Program-made: the position numbers and the translations under genes
DNA from: Diploptera punctata
Lineage: Eukaryota; Arthropoda; Insecta; Blattodea; Blaberidae
DNA: 64,000 nucleotides
NCBI GenBank assembly: GCA_030220185.1
Contig: JASPKZ010003844.1
Coordinates: 5,314,001 to 5,378,000 of the forward strand
Direction of reading: 5' to 3'
The notes under the pieces: generated by a model
The model's database searches: none
Told to the model about the DNA's origin: nothing
The model's input: only the letters and a program-made list of their open reading frames with translations
Part shown: in pieces, positions 20,987 through 32,289 of the stretch
Layout: every line of letters starts with the position of its first letter
Position numbering within the stretch: position 1 is the stretch's first letter

Positions 20987-21046
20987 TAGAAGAAAAAGGA
21001 TATGAGGTGAGGTAATAAAAACATTAATTTAATTATTAAATTAAAC

Positions 21047-24000
21047 TTCATAGTGTTCTTTCCCTGTGAAAGTTAAAGTAACATTGTATTTCTCAGCAAA
21101 TGAATAGGTAGGCTAGGTCTTTTAAGTTTGGCACTCTAACACAAATAAAGAGTCAAAGGAATAAAATAATATTTGGTACAAAGGATTGAATAAATACAAA
21201 GTATTGAATAAATACTACAGATTTGTTATGTTTTGAAATGCAGCATGCATGTTGAGTAACATTGGGTTGTGGTTTATAAATTGACAGAGTTAATGACAGG
21301 AAGTGCATTATCTTGCTGACAGACATATTATGATTTATGATGTTAGTAATTAAATGTCAAAAACTTGTTTTATATACATAGCTGTGCAGTTAGTTTATGA
21401 TTAACACGAGACTAGGCTAGTGTTTAGTAGACCAGACATGCAACATCATTTATTTTTCTTAATTAGTTTTATTTTCTTGTAGGGTGGTGTAATAAAACAA
21501 TGGAGGGTGAGCTCCCTTCTGTATAGAGAAAGCTTTATTTACCATTTCTATTAAACTTTAAACATAAATTTGTAGGTTTTATGCTTTTCTGTAATTGATG
21601 ATACAAAATTATGTCTATAGTATATTGTGCTCCAGTATTTTTATGTACTGAATGCATTTTCATACATGATCTGTTTTTCATTTATTTCATAACATGATAT
21701 TGTTCACGGGGAGTCAGAAATCTAGAACACATATGTAAATAAGGACTTTTGAGGGAAAAAACAAGCAAGAACAAAACAATAGAGGATTAATGTTAAGGGA
21801 ATTTTAATCCACCATTTGTCTAAAAAATAAGCACAATTAATTGGCCAGAGATAATTAAAAATAGATTTGAGAGAAAAAAAATAGCCCAAGAAAAAAATTA
21901 AAGTAGTAAAACGATAGTATGGAACTGAATAGGATATACACTAAGGAAAAGACTGCAATATATTGGTATCCTAAAGTAAATAGAAAAAGATAAAAACTAA
22001 AACAGACTTGAAGGAGAGTACTTGCTGATAAAGTTACAAAGAAAGAGGAAATGAATGGAGGTTAAAAAATTTGATACAGTAAATGAACAGATGGATGCTC
22101 TTTTTAGACATGTCCTTTATTACTGCTGAAAATAAAAGAGAAAAAAGTTGATAATGATTTATACTTGATGAAAATCCCAAAAAAACTGTACCAGTAGGAA
22201 TCTTCTGCTTTGGAAGCACATTTACATAGAATTAAGCTACTAGACTCTCCACACTGCATAGTATGCAAGGACACAAATACGATAATGAACAAGGATCACT
22301 TGATGTTCTGCACTGATCTTCAGAAAATAGTTGGAACACCATTCCAAATTGCTGAATATTATTGGGAAGCCCGCAAGTGAATGATGACAAATCAACAGCT
22401 TCAGAACATTTGAATATTACTACTACTACTGTACCGGTAATGATTTTTTTTTCAACCCTAGTAATAATAAACGTGCCATTTCCTAAATATATGCATTATT
22501 GGGTATCCACCTAGATTTGTGAAATATTATAATATAAATCTTATACTGTAATTAATTGTTTTTACATGAACCATTTATGATCATATGGAATCAGTGATCT
22601 TGTAGGCCTACTGTTTTAATTTTATTTCTAGAGCTGTAAATGTGATATGTTTTATGATTCTGAAATGCACTTGATAACATTGTACAGGACATAGGCAACA
22701 GGTGACGGATACAGAAGACAAACTTTAGTATGTTTCTCAGCATACTGTACAGAATTATTATACTCCACACAATCTATAAAATTAATTAAATTTAAAATTA
22801 TGATTCAGTAGACTCTCATTTAATCAAAATTTTGCAAATGTCCCTTTATACACAATGTACAAATAACAAAGTTGCATCTTTTCAATGCACAAATGAGAAG
22901 GCCTTTCAAAAATTTATTAAATTTCCTTCTGTCGAACAATTCATCTGTAGGCTTTGATTGATACATTCATGGTACTACACAAATCATAAACAAGGGGTTT
23001 GAACTAGTAGTCTTCATGTTTTATATGGTGCTAACCACTGAAGAATTATTTTGAGATTTGATATCAAAAGTTATATAAAATTAGCTATTATAATTAACTT
23101 CTTTAGTATTTTTTTTACTATAATTATATTAGTTCTATTTTTATTTTTTGACATGCAAATTTATAGTGTGATTCAATAAAAGAAAATATAAATAGAACAA
23201 ATACAATATTGTAAATACTTATTCACTATAAAAGAGAATCAATTGAAAAAAAATATTGCAATACACTTCGATTTTAAATAGTCCTTTATCATTTACATCA
23301 TTATAACTTACTTGTATAATTTTAAATAATCAGTTTGTTTTTATTAACTATTCATTCTTTTTCATTTTCTATTAATGCAGATATTCATGGGTTCACTGAA
23401 TCTTACAATCTTGTTAGAAAATAACACATCCTTGCTGTTTTTAGAAGGGTGGTAACCCCAATATTGCACAACATTTTGAAATAGCAAAATTTCTTAATTC
23501 TTATGAAATATTTATGCCATATTTTAATTTTTTTTATAGTTACAGCATCTACCTAACATACAATTTTTTTCTTCTTACAGAGATTAGTATTTTATAACTT
23601 TATTTATTGTCTCTCGCCTATTTAAACATTTATGCTGAGTACAAAATGTTTGTCTTTTGACTTAAACTTGTAGATATTTTATATATAACTTTCGTTCATA
23701 CTCAAAGTATATTAGAACTTAATGTACATTAAAAACAAACAGTTTTCAGAGTTTTGTAAAAATTTTGTATTTGCAAGTAAATGTGATTTTTTACCATTGT
23801 GTGAGAATGTAAAATATAAAATTATTTATTGTAGTCATTTTGTATAAATATATTTCATAGTGTTGGTCTGTATATATGTCAGATAATAAAAAGAAAACAT
23901 TTGAGTTTTGTATACAAATGTTTTTGTTTTCATGCCCATTTTTCTTTGACAAACCAATATGAAAAAATGTGTAAGATTATATTATATTTTTTTCTCATCT

Positions 24001-24085
24001 ACTTCCTTTGAAACTGTTCTCCCAACTGTTTAGTTAACAGGCAATAACCACAGTAAATACAAATAAATATTAATCTTTAATTAAT
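21047..24085. other. Long repeat-poor AT-rich stretch, no gene seen
   Basis: About 3 kb with almost no recognisable mobile elements. It contains an AATAAA word (23886-23891, 'cagataataaaaag') followed by a GT-rich run, which would make a plausible polyadenylation site. Nothing here proves that the RYK 3' UTR reaches it. Confidence 0.4.
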
Positions 24086-24089
24086 TTTG

Positions 24090-24250
24090 AGTTGTTTTTT
24101 TGACTCACCTCGTATTTCTTGACTTCCATGCAAACCCAGGGTTTCATCACTGCATTTGTAACATTCTCAATTGAACACCACGATGACAACTCATGGAAGT
24201 CAACAAATATGAGGCGAGTCAAAAAAAAACTCAAAATTATTTAAAAATTT
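24090..24250. mobile_element. Short decayed inverted PLE remnant (family F-like)
   Basis: Inverted arms of ~50 bp: ttttgagttgtttttttgac... and its partner ending gtcaaaaaaaaactcaaaa, each with the PLE tail word 'gaggtgagtca' or 'gaggcgagtca'. The left copy (minus) has UGAUGA and a helix-II-like AACCC/GGGUU hairpin, but no GAAA box, so the ribozyme is lost. Confidence 0.5.
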
Positions 24251-24689
24251 ATAAAAATAAACCTCATAGTGTTATATCCTACTACATAACTTAACAAATA
24301 TTATTTGAAAATTTGTCACAATAGATATATGGGTAATAGAATATTGTGAAATTAACCAGACATAAAACTGAAGGTCACGCAAAATGCTGAAAGAAAGATG
24401 CAAAAATTGAAAGAAAGCTATAAGTATCAATTCTGATGGTTGCAAATTGCACACAGAAAATTGCAATTGATAAGTATGGATAATTAAAAAGAGTTAATGC
24501 ATTTTAATAGCATCACTATTGAATACAATTTTAATACAATTGTAATTCAATCTTATTACCAAGAAGATCCTATTTATTAAGGTGATTTGTAGTCAGCAAA
24601 ATTAATACAGTAGCACATGATTCTAATTAGTACTTCCAAACTACAAATAAGGCTGTTTAAATATTTTATAGGTTGATTTCAAAATTTGT

Positions 24690-24845
24690 TTTAAACATCC
24701 ATCCACAGTAATTCTGTCCAAGGGCAGGTCTTTCACTCACAATCACAGCATTTTCATGCTTTGCTTTGCAGCTTTACTAGGGAATTATAGGTGTGGTAGC
24801 TTCCCATTGCTTTCCACACCAGTGAAGGATGATGTTGATGATAGA
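24690..24845 (-). mobile_element. SINE family A, 3' fragment
   Basis: Minus-strand type-1 tail only: 'catcatccttcactggtgtgg' to 'agaattactgtggatgga'. The head is missing. Confidence 0.7.
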
Positions 24846-25058
24846 TGATTAAACATAGCCATGACCATTTACGAAGTTGAAGATTACCCACAATCATCAA
24901 ACATTAAACATCCTCCTGTATGAAATCAGATTTAAGTAATTGAAACAAGCATATATACACCTCAAAATTAATAATATAGTATTTTTTAGTTTATTCATTG
25001 TGCATAAGACTGCTAGAAAGAATATGTAAAGGAAATAATATTACTAATGGTTTATTTT

Positions 25059-25140
25059 AGGAAGTAATATTTTGAGGTTCTTTTAATCAAGTTTTTTTTG
25101 AGTCTGTAATCAGGTAAGATGATTACAGATTCTAAAAAAC
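25059..25140. mobile_element. PLE family C 3'-end remnant forming a mini hairpin
   Basis: The word ttaggaagtaatattttgag repeats the left flank of the family-C element at 13718. It is followed by an inverted pair agtctgtaatca / tgattacagattct around 'ggtaaga'. This is a very short inverted remnant without a ribozyme. Confidence 0.5.
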
Positions 25141-25554
25141 TTTAATAATATTACTGTTGAAATATTGTTTTAACAAACGTTTCATGCAAAGAGTTCACAA
25201 TGTAGATTCATAAAAAGAATTTACACAAATAGTTTATCTTCGTACCAAAGTCATTGAATACATATCTTGAAATAAAGGTAAGTAGCCAAAGTCACATCTT
25301 GTACTAGGTCAGTCATGCTTCAATTATTCCAAACAAGTGGTACAATCAGTAAAATGGGATGCAAAATGAAAGAAACTATAGAAAAAGAATGAAGACTTAT
25401 TTAATTCAGGCTCTTTAATTCTCTGAAATATCAAACCTTGTAAAGAAACCAAGATCCGTATGTAAGGGAATTATTGACAGATCTAATTAAAGAAAATCCT
25501 TTAAAAAATGTAGAACTGGATGCTCATGCAAATTTAAACAATTATATGAAAAGA

Positions 25555-25864
25555 GTCCACCGCTATGGTCTTGAGGTAGTGTGCTGCCTTGTCACACAGC
25601 AGGCCCGGGTTTGATTCCTGGTCAGGGCAGTTTTTCTGGGTGAGGTTTTTATCGGAATTTTTCCTCACCTGTAAGACAAATGTCAGAAAAACTTTAAGGC
25701 CCAAACGGTCCCTGAAATCATATGGTCATCATCATCATCCTTCACCGGTGTTGAAAGCAATGGGAAGCTACCACACCTACAATTCCTAGTAAAGCTGCCA
25801 GCATAGCATGAAAATGCTATGATTGCAGTGAAGGACCTGCCTTCAGGCAGAATTACTATGGATG
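25555..25864 (+). mobile_element. SINE family A, copy with 12-bp TSD
   Basis: Full head and type-1 tail. A perfect duplication tatatgaaaaga lies at 25543-25554 and 25865-25876. The B box is slightly mutated (GGTTTGATTCC). Confidence 0.88.
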
Positions 25865-25876
25865 TATATGAAAAGA

Positions 25877-26839
25877 CTAATCATCAGCAGAAAAAGTTAT
25901 GAAAAATCCTAGATTCGCTGCTTAAAAACTTAGGTACGAAATATAAAATTATTTAAATCTTAATGTCTGTATTTCCACAATTCAAAAGTTCTTACAAAAG
26001 AATGGATATCATTGTAGAAGTGCCAGGAAAAACCATTAATTAACTCAGCAAATAGGAAGAAGGGAATACAATATGCTCTCTTAGTATTCTAGGATTGAGT
26101 AATATTCACTGATGAAAGTATATTCATTTCCAATTACATATGAGAGAGAGAGAAAAAAAAAAGAACACAGAACTTGAAAAAAAATCTTCTTCCTTCAGTG
26201 AAACGTGAGATCAGCTGGAGTAGGTTCTTTGGAATTCATAGATGAAAAAATGAACCAAAAAACACTAAATTGAACTTTTAAAGAAACATCTAGCACCTAG
26301 AGAGAAAAAAGAGACATCTCCATAATTATGTGAACAGTACATGAAAAGAACCAGGTAAGTCACTTTTTTTTTCAATGTTTTTATTTGAATTAACATTTTT
26401 CAATCCTGGATAGAATCTAATTAAGTTACTTTTTTTATTGAAATGGAGTTTGAGGTGTCATTCTATTCTCCATGGAAATCAGTATTATTTACAACTGTGG
26501 GCAGTAAAAGATACAGTTTAATGGGTTTATTTACCTCCAAAGTTTGGCTTATATGTAAGGAAGTATGGGTTGTGTACAACTAAAAGTACATTTTCTCGGT
26601 TACAAGAGAAAAATGACTTTTTTCATGTACCCTTCAAGTATTCAACCAGTATTATGAATCAAAGATTTATTATTAGATTGTGGATATTGTTTAACACATC
26701 AGAATATATGTCTATCAAGCTCGTTCAAATGGTAGCATGCCTGCTTCCTGACTAGTGGGCCAGGGTTCAATATTTGGTAGTGTTGAAATTGTCAATTGTT
26801 AAAATAATTACATTAATTTAATTGTAAAATGTTTAATTT
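25877..26839. other. No gene seen
   Basis: AT-rich flank with a GA-rich run near 26141. A degenerate tRNA-like stretch (caaatggtagcatgcctgct, ccagggttcaata) at 26715-26775 may be an old SINE head. Confidence 0.4.
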
Positions 26840-27150
26840 CGGGCCAAGAGTGGTAGTGTACAATATTTAATCACTAGATTGTATACAACTCGTAGTCTGC
26901 GATGGGCAGGACATGTGACACGAATGGGCAATGGAAGAGGGGCATGGAAGCTTATTGTAAGAAAATCAGAAGGAAAATGCCCAGTTGGTGACCAAGAATG
27001 ATATGGGAGTATAACATTAACCATGATTTGAGGGAAGTACATTATACAGGGGATGATTGGAAAACATTAGTTCAGGATAGGGATGTGTGGAGAGTTTATG
27101 TCCGCGCGGCCATGAACCTATGGGTTTGATAGTGGTAGCGAGTTAGTTAG
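26840..27150 (+). mobile_element. LINE family A, 3' fragment
   Basis: Plus strand: words for LRWAGHVTRMGNGRGAW, VGDQE(*)YGSITLT (frameshifted) and the equivalent of LVQDRDVWRVYVRAAMNLWV, stop near 27130, then 'gcgagttagttag' tail. It is 5'-truncated and frameshifted. Confidence 0.75.
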
Positions 27151-27199
27151 ATTGTACATCAGATTCCTGTATTAAATTGTAAATCCCTCTGCAGTACAT

Positions 27200-27530
27200 A
27201 TATTGAGAAGGGGTGTAATACTGTTGGTAACGGTTTGTCCGTCGAATGTGGACGTTAAGCCCGGCGATTCCCTTGGTGCTTTTCGACAGGAGTAGGCTAC
27301 ATGCTAGCACCGGTTTTCACCTTCTCCGTTCTCTTCAACATCATCCCTCATACAGCGCACTTTACACTACACAAACATACACTCACCCTACACTACTCTC
27401 TGTACACAATACAAGAATACATCATTTACGTAAAGTGGTCTGCTGAAGTGATGTGTAGATTGAAAAGAGATCACACAACGCCATCTATCTGCCCAGCGCG
27501 GAAGTGCAGAGGATGGCATTAGCACACATA
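27200..27530. repeat. GC-richer repeat-like block of unknown class
   Basis: The block (gtccgtcgaatgtggacgtt ... gtgcagaggatggcatt) is clearly GC-richer than its flanks. Both strands have short open frames, none with a recognisable domain. It could be the 3' or 5' end of a retroelement. Confidence 0.35.
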
Positions 27531-27607
27531 CCATAATAATAGTAACACTTCCCAATCTCCGGATATTAATCTGACTAGAATATGTATGGGATTATGTTAA
27601 ATAAGGA

Positions 27608-27994
27608 GTCCACAGCTGTGTTCTCGAGGTAGCGTGCTGTCTTCTCACGCAGCGGGTCCGGGTTCGATCCCCGTTCGTGACAAGTTTCCTGGGTGAGGTT
27701 TTTTCCGGTTTTTCCTCACCTGTAAGACAAATGTCAGGATACTTTAAGGCCCAAACGGTCCCTGAACATCATCTGGCGACCATTATCATCAATATCATAT
27801 TCACCTCATTAGATTAGGTTTAGGTTTAAGGCCTCTCCTGGCGCATCATTACCCATCATCACCCATCATATCATTGGGGCAGCGTAACCCCGCCTTCCAA
27901 GCGCCCCAACCTCAGAACTGGATTACAATACGCCAATGCCAGGAAAGAATACCTGAAATGTCGAATGACAAACAGGTGGCATTGAACAAAAAAT
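27608..27994 (+). mobile_element. SINE family A head with type-2 tail
   Basis: The head and 'ctcacctgtaagacaaatgt' body match family A. The 3' half is different: 'ggggcagcgtaaccccgcct', 'gcgccccaacctcagaactg', 'ccaggaaagaatacctgaa'. The same tail occurs at 42342 (minus) and 63412 (plus). The poly-A-like end is aaaaaataaataaa. Confidence 0.82.
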
Positions 27995-28005
27995 AAATAA
28001 ATACT

Positions 28006-29640
28006 GAGTACAGGAAATATTGATAAAAGCAAGCTTTGAAAATAGCTCTTTTGAAAGAACTGAGTAAGATCGTACCTAACTTCGCCTCCAAACTAGTTAA
28101 TTGAAAGTGTACAAAATCAAAAAGGTCACCTATAAAATACTAAATGTGCGTTAAAATTGGTGAAGAAAGAATATTAAACCGTATTGTACCGGTACTTTTA
28201 TGTATGAAATTGTAGTTTTTTCTTTTTTATTTGTAGGTTTATATCTTTGATCAGTATTCAATTATTCAGTAGGTCTAATATAATTATTCAATCATTTACA
28301 AAATCGGAGTTTTATGTTTAAACATATTCACAGGGAGATATAGAGCCTACCATTTTTGTAACTGTATACACAATGTTTTACTGTTTGTTATTTTATAAAA
28401 AAAACTGCGTTAATAAAATAAATATAACTTGGAGAATAAAAATACAATCACCGAACTAGTGGTGCAGAAGGTAGCGTCTAAAACTCGCATTCTAGAGATA
28501 TCAAGTTCAAAATCTAGATGCCGACCAATCTGATAGGGTTTTCCCACACTTCTACTAAATATTCAAAACAATGCTGCGTAACAATTCCCATCTTGATTAC
28601 TGCTTAATAACTTAATAATGTAATTAAAATTAAATCAACCGAACGAGTTGGCTGATACATTAATGTTTGAGGCTCACATTCAGGAGGCCTTGAATTTAAA
28701 TCCAAGAACCCAAAAACTTAAAAAAAAAAAAAAAAACTTATTTCGTGACTGTCCCCAGTTGTCAAGGAAATGCTGGGTTGGAATTTCATTGCCAAGATCC
28801 ATTTTCAGCATTTGCCTAATCACTATTTCATACTTCATAAAAAAATAGCCAGTGAATTTGCACAAGACACACGAATATACAAAAAGAAAACACCCTTAGC
28901 CAAAGGGGCGTATTTAATTTTTTTATTACTTTCAGTTTTTCTTAATACAGTAATGTTTAGTGGCCACTCTATCTGCATACTTAGATAAATAATCTATCTT
29001 GTGCAGAAAGACGCGAAAAAAGTTAATGGATTAATTATGACGCATTAAAAAATGTTATTGAGTTCCTAAGGAACTGTTACTCTTAGTTAAAAAGTATTAT
29101 AAATTATACTACAGTACATATAATAAAAAAATTGTTATGAACCAATTGGAGCGGTACACAATTTAATAAATTGCTCATTACCGAATTTTTGTAAGCCTTG
29201 AGATATGTCATTTTGGTTTAGGAGGGCAGCATTGGTCTATTAGTATACTCAAGGAATCCTAAATGATATGTGACGAATATTTAGAAGCATCTAAAAAATC
29301 TGATGCAAAGAATAAGTCACTGAATATCTACGGGAAATACATGACTAACAGAACAATTTACCTATAATAAAAAATTCATAACTTATTGGATACATACAAA
29401 CATTCTAGACCCGATATGAGTTAGATGATAAATTATCTATAAATAATTGGAGTCGATAGTTTTATTTTCAAACTGAAATAATTACAATCTGGTTACTTTC
29501 TGTGTAAGAATAAAAAAAAGAAGAATTAAAACAAACTGCGAAACAATATCCTACTTCATCAAGAATAGCAGAAAAAATGATTTAATATACGATATGCAAT
29601 TTTTTTTGGCCTATTAAATAAAATTCGAGTGGCATGTTAC
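28006..29640. other. No gene seen
   Basis: AT-rich. Two stretches (28455-28530 and 28635-28700) look like very old tRNA-SINE heads (for example gagttggctgatacatt ... ccttgaatttaaatcc). No coding region is evident. Confidence 0.4.
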
Positions 29641-29647
29641 TGCGAGC

Positions 29648-29908
29648 TCATAAAAGCAATATCGCAATAGTTCTGTGTACAATTTCTTGTGTGGATCCCT
29701 CTGTCGGGGCATCCACCCCATGCAAGTAGTTGCAATATGTAAAGTGCATTGGAGGGGAAATGCTGTCGACATATGGGGAGGAAATTGTTGTTTGAGGACT
29801 ATTCAGTGTGGGGGAGAGACTGGCTCTGAGAGATAAAATAGAAATTGTTAACACCAGCGCTAACTTTAAATCATAGAGCTTCATGTGGGGTGGTGGAAAT
29901 GCTTGCAT
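29648..29908 (-). CDS. Possible small secreted-protein ORF, weak
   Basis: An 86-codon minus-strand frame has an internal Met followed by KLYDLKLALVLTISILSL, which resembles a signal peptide, then a Ser/Pro/Thr-rich stretch (SPTLNSPQTTISSPYVDS). The region is GC-richer than its surroundings. There is no known domain, no cysteine pattern and no neighbouring exon. It may equally be part of an unknown repeat, so this is listed as a weak candidate only. Confidence 0.18.
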   Translation of the reverse strand: MQAFPPPHMKLYDLKLALVLTISILSLRASLSPTLNSPQTTISSPYVDSISPPMHFTYCNYLHGVDAPTEGSTQEIVHRTIAILLL

Positions 29909-30377
29909 TTCAACTGAAAATCGTTCCCTTACTTTTCAATCCAAATAATTCCGTTGAATATTTTGCGATCACAAAGCGTTGAGAGACGCTATCATGAACA
30001 TTATACAAATATTTGGCTTTATAATTCATCATCATCATCATCCAGGGATTAAGCCTGTTGGCTCGTTCCGGTTTTATGAAAGCTAGAATTGTTAAAATTG
30101 TTCAGACCATCTTCTGTGTGGGCGTCCAACATGTATCCTTCCGTGCGGTTTATAATTTAGCAATAATTTTGGAAATCTACCTTCTGGTGTTCTATCAATA
30201 TGTTCTTTCCAGTCGTTCCTATATTTAATTATTCGGTCTGTAAGTTTGAGAATATTTAATTCCTTTTTTATATTAATCAATTGAGTTGGTGTTTACTTGA
30301 TGAAAATCCATATTTATTAATTAAATAAAAATAAAACGTAGTTTTATTTGATTTTCATATTTATTATATAATTCAGT

Positions 30378-30410
30378 GACAGCTGTTTCGGTACACTGTA
30401 CCTTCTTCAG
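30378..30410 (-). ncRNA. Hammerhead-ribozyme motif, left arm (PLE family E)
   Basis: Minus strand: CUGAAGA, extra A, helix II GGUAC/GUACC, GAAA, self-complementary ACAGCUGU, C. The core is intact. Confidence 0.68.
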
Positions 30411-30466
30411 ACATGTTAACAAATTATGAATTGTGTTCCAACTGAATTCATAATTTGTTAACATGT

Positions 30467-30499
30467 CTGAAGAAGGTACAGTGTATCGAAACAGCTGTC
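30467..30499 (+). ncRNA. Hammerhead-ribozyme motif, right arm (PLE family E)
   Basis: CUGAAGA (30467-30473), A, helix II GGUAC/GUAUC (the one arm mismatch turns a G-C into a G-U pair, so pairing survives), GAAA (30488-30491), ACAGCUGU (30491-30498), C at 30499. Confidence 0.68.
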
Positions 30500-31110
30500 A
30501 CTGAATTATATAATAAATATGAAAATCAAATAAAACTACGTTTTATTTTTACCTTTTTTATATCTTCATTCCTTTTCTTATCCAGTAGAGTATATCTTGC
30601 TATAATTTAAGTGTATCTCTTGTTTCATTATTTAAATGTTTTATAAGTTTGTACACCTTTTCTTGTTTTCCATGTACATCGTGTTCGATGTCACTTAAAT
30701 ATTTATCCCACATTGTTCTTTTAGTTTTTCTAACTTATCTACGAACTATTGCACTTTTTCTTTTGTTTTCAATTAATGATTCATTTGTTTTCTTATTCAG
30801 ATAATTTAGATACGCCGATTTCTTTTCATTTATTAGATGTTCTAAGTACTCATTCCAAATTTTTAATTTTTTTAATAATGTGATTTTACTTTCTCATTCC
30901 TAAATATTCTTTTGCAGCTTCAGTTATTATTCTTTTAATCTCATCCCATGCTTCATTTATATTTCTACTTACAGGATTTTCTGTAATATACTGGTCTAAT
31001 CTCTTTTGATATAGTTCTTTAATGGATTCTTGTTGTAATAGGTGAACTTTAAATGTTTCATTATTTTCCATCTTATCATAGTGTAATTTCATCCATTGGG
31101 TTGGAATAGC

Positions 31111-32285
31111 TATTTATAATTCAATTAGCTTAAATTTAACTCTAATATCAGAATGTATTCTTTTATCATTAGTAGTAGTATCCTACACATGGAAATTCTG
31201 CATTTGACCTACAAATATAGAGCCCTGCTGTCGTAATGCTGAACGTTTTCTTATGATTAGAGATGGAATAATTCATTCGTAAACACGATATCAGTGTATG
31301 GTTTATGCGACCATTGTACATGAGATCAGAGGGAAGGAGGTTAGAATAGTTAACCACTTTACATTAGTTATATTTCATTTCAAATATTTCGAACAGTCAG
31401 CGCGCAACTTTTTTTTTGTAAGTTTGAATCCTGCTCTTGTTTAGATCTGAACGCTGTTCAGAGTCACCTCTACTGTGCAGTTGAAGCTTAGAAAACCTCG
31501 CGTCATTGGAAGAAGAGGCTCCATCTCTAGTTATAAAATTAATGACTGGTTAGGTATTGTTGTTGGTTTACTAATGCCGAGCACTCGGCAGCTATCAGCT
31601 CTCTTGTTCTCCAATATTTCCCAAATAATGTAGATTTGGATGAAAGGATGGACATTGCTGAAGGTGCTCCCGATCCACATCTTCTTACAGATTACACAAG
31701 GGGCAAAGCGGAGAAGAGATACGAAGCACTCAGAATCAGACGTTGTTGAGTCAAGATTTTGAGAAATTCAGTTAAGCACATAATATATCATCGGAGATGC
31801 AGTTATATAATCGTGATAAATAATTTACGGGCCCCAAACGTCAAGTCGATCATATAATGAAGATACCCTATTGAATGGAATTGATATTTTAAATTTCACA
31901 TTAATTATAAAAAACTTTATTTAGCTCTCCTGTAAAATTGACAAAACTGACTAAAATTGAGAAATTTGTTTTTTTCAGTGCTTCATATAGGCCTATCTAG
32001 ATATGTGCAAATTCTTTGACTGACAATCATAATGACCCTTAATCAATCCAAAAGATGTAGTAACACTTTTCCTTAGATAAACAGAGGTTCTAAATAGATG
32101 TGTTGAGGCCCTCCCATATTTTATTTCTTGAATTTAAATTAAAATAATTGAACAATATAATTTTAAATTCTAAAGTGATTAATCTCTTAGTTGTTAGGCA
32201 AATCTGACGAAGATTCCTAAATAAAGTGCCAAACTACAAATAGAGCTTTATGTATTAGTAACTTATTCTGAACATAAAATAAATA
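31111..32285. other. No gene seen
   Basis: Mixed composition. The block 31400-31745 is GC-richer and contains the hairpin ctaatgccgagcactcggca, but no recognisable gene. The rest is AT-rich. Confidence 0.4.
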
Positions 32286-32289
32286 AATA

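Larger units (their letters stand above)
20291..21038 (+). mobile_element. Penelope-like element (family D) with GIY-YIG remnant, inverted
   Basis: The + copy (about 20617-21038) starts inside the GIY-YIG endonuclease region with YIGKTKRNLKTRLKEH. A stop follows, then EVDKSAVAAHAWSEKH, ELTVWEKIHIQKN and LMNFETP, with the stop near 20988. A hammerhead-type motif and the tail 'gatatgaggtgagg' follow. An inverted copy of its 3' 326 bp lies at 20291-20616, leaving a 96-bp loop. The GIY-YIG words (G.T.R.L..R..EH) prove the Penelope-type origin. The arms differ by a few substitutions. Confidence 0.85.
30274..30551. mobile_element. Palindromic Penelope-like element (family E), 12-bp TSD
   Basis: Arms 30326-30432 and 30445-30551 pair over 107 bp with a 12-nt loop and a single C/T mismatch. 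The left copy continues to 30274 as the family 3' end. The duplication ccttttttatat is at 30262-30273 and 30552-30563, inside a LINE fragment. Both arms carry a hammerhead motif. The family recurs at 61908-62052. Confidence 0.8.
29995..31110 (-). mobile_element. LINE 3' region, interrupted by a PLE
   Basis: The minus strand from 31092 reads ESIKELYQKRLDQYI, then EAWDEIKRIITEAAKEYLG, a linker typical of non-LTR ORF2 proteins between endonuclease and RT. Below about 30890 it has decayed text, and from 30280 NIKKELNILKLTDRI, WKEHIDRTPEGRFPK and HVGRPHRRW. The (ATC)n tail is at 30025-30042. Most of the RT is deleted. A PLE (30274-30551) sits inside with a 12-bp TSD. Confidence 0.7.

Noticed and set aside
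23880..23900. RYK polyadenylation site 13 kb downstream
   Set aside because: AATAAA with a GT-rich run is plausible, but nothing links it to the gene and many earlier AATAAA words exist.
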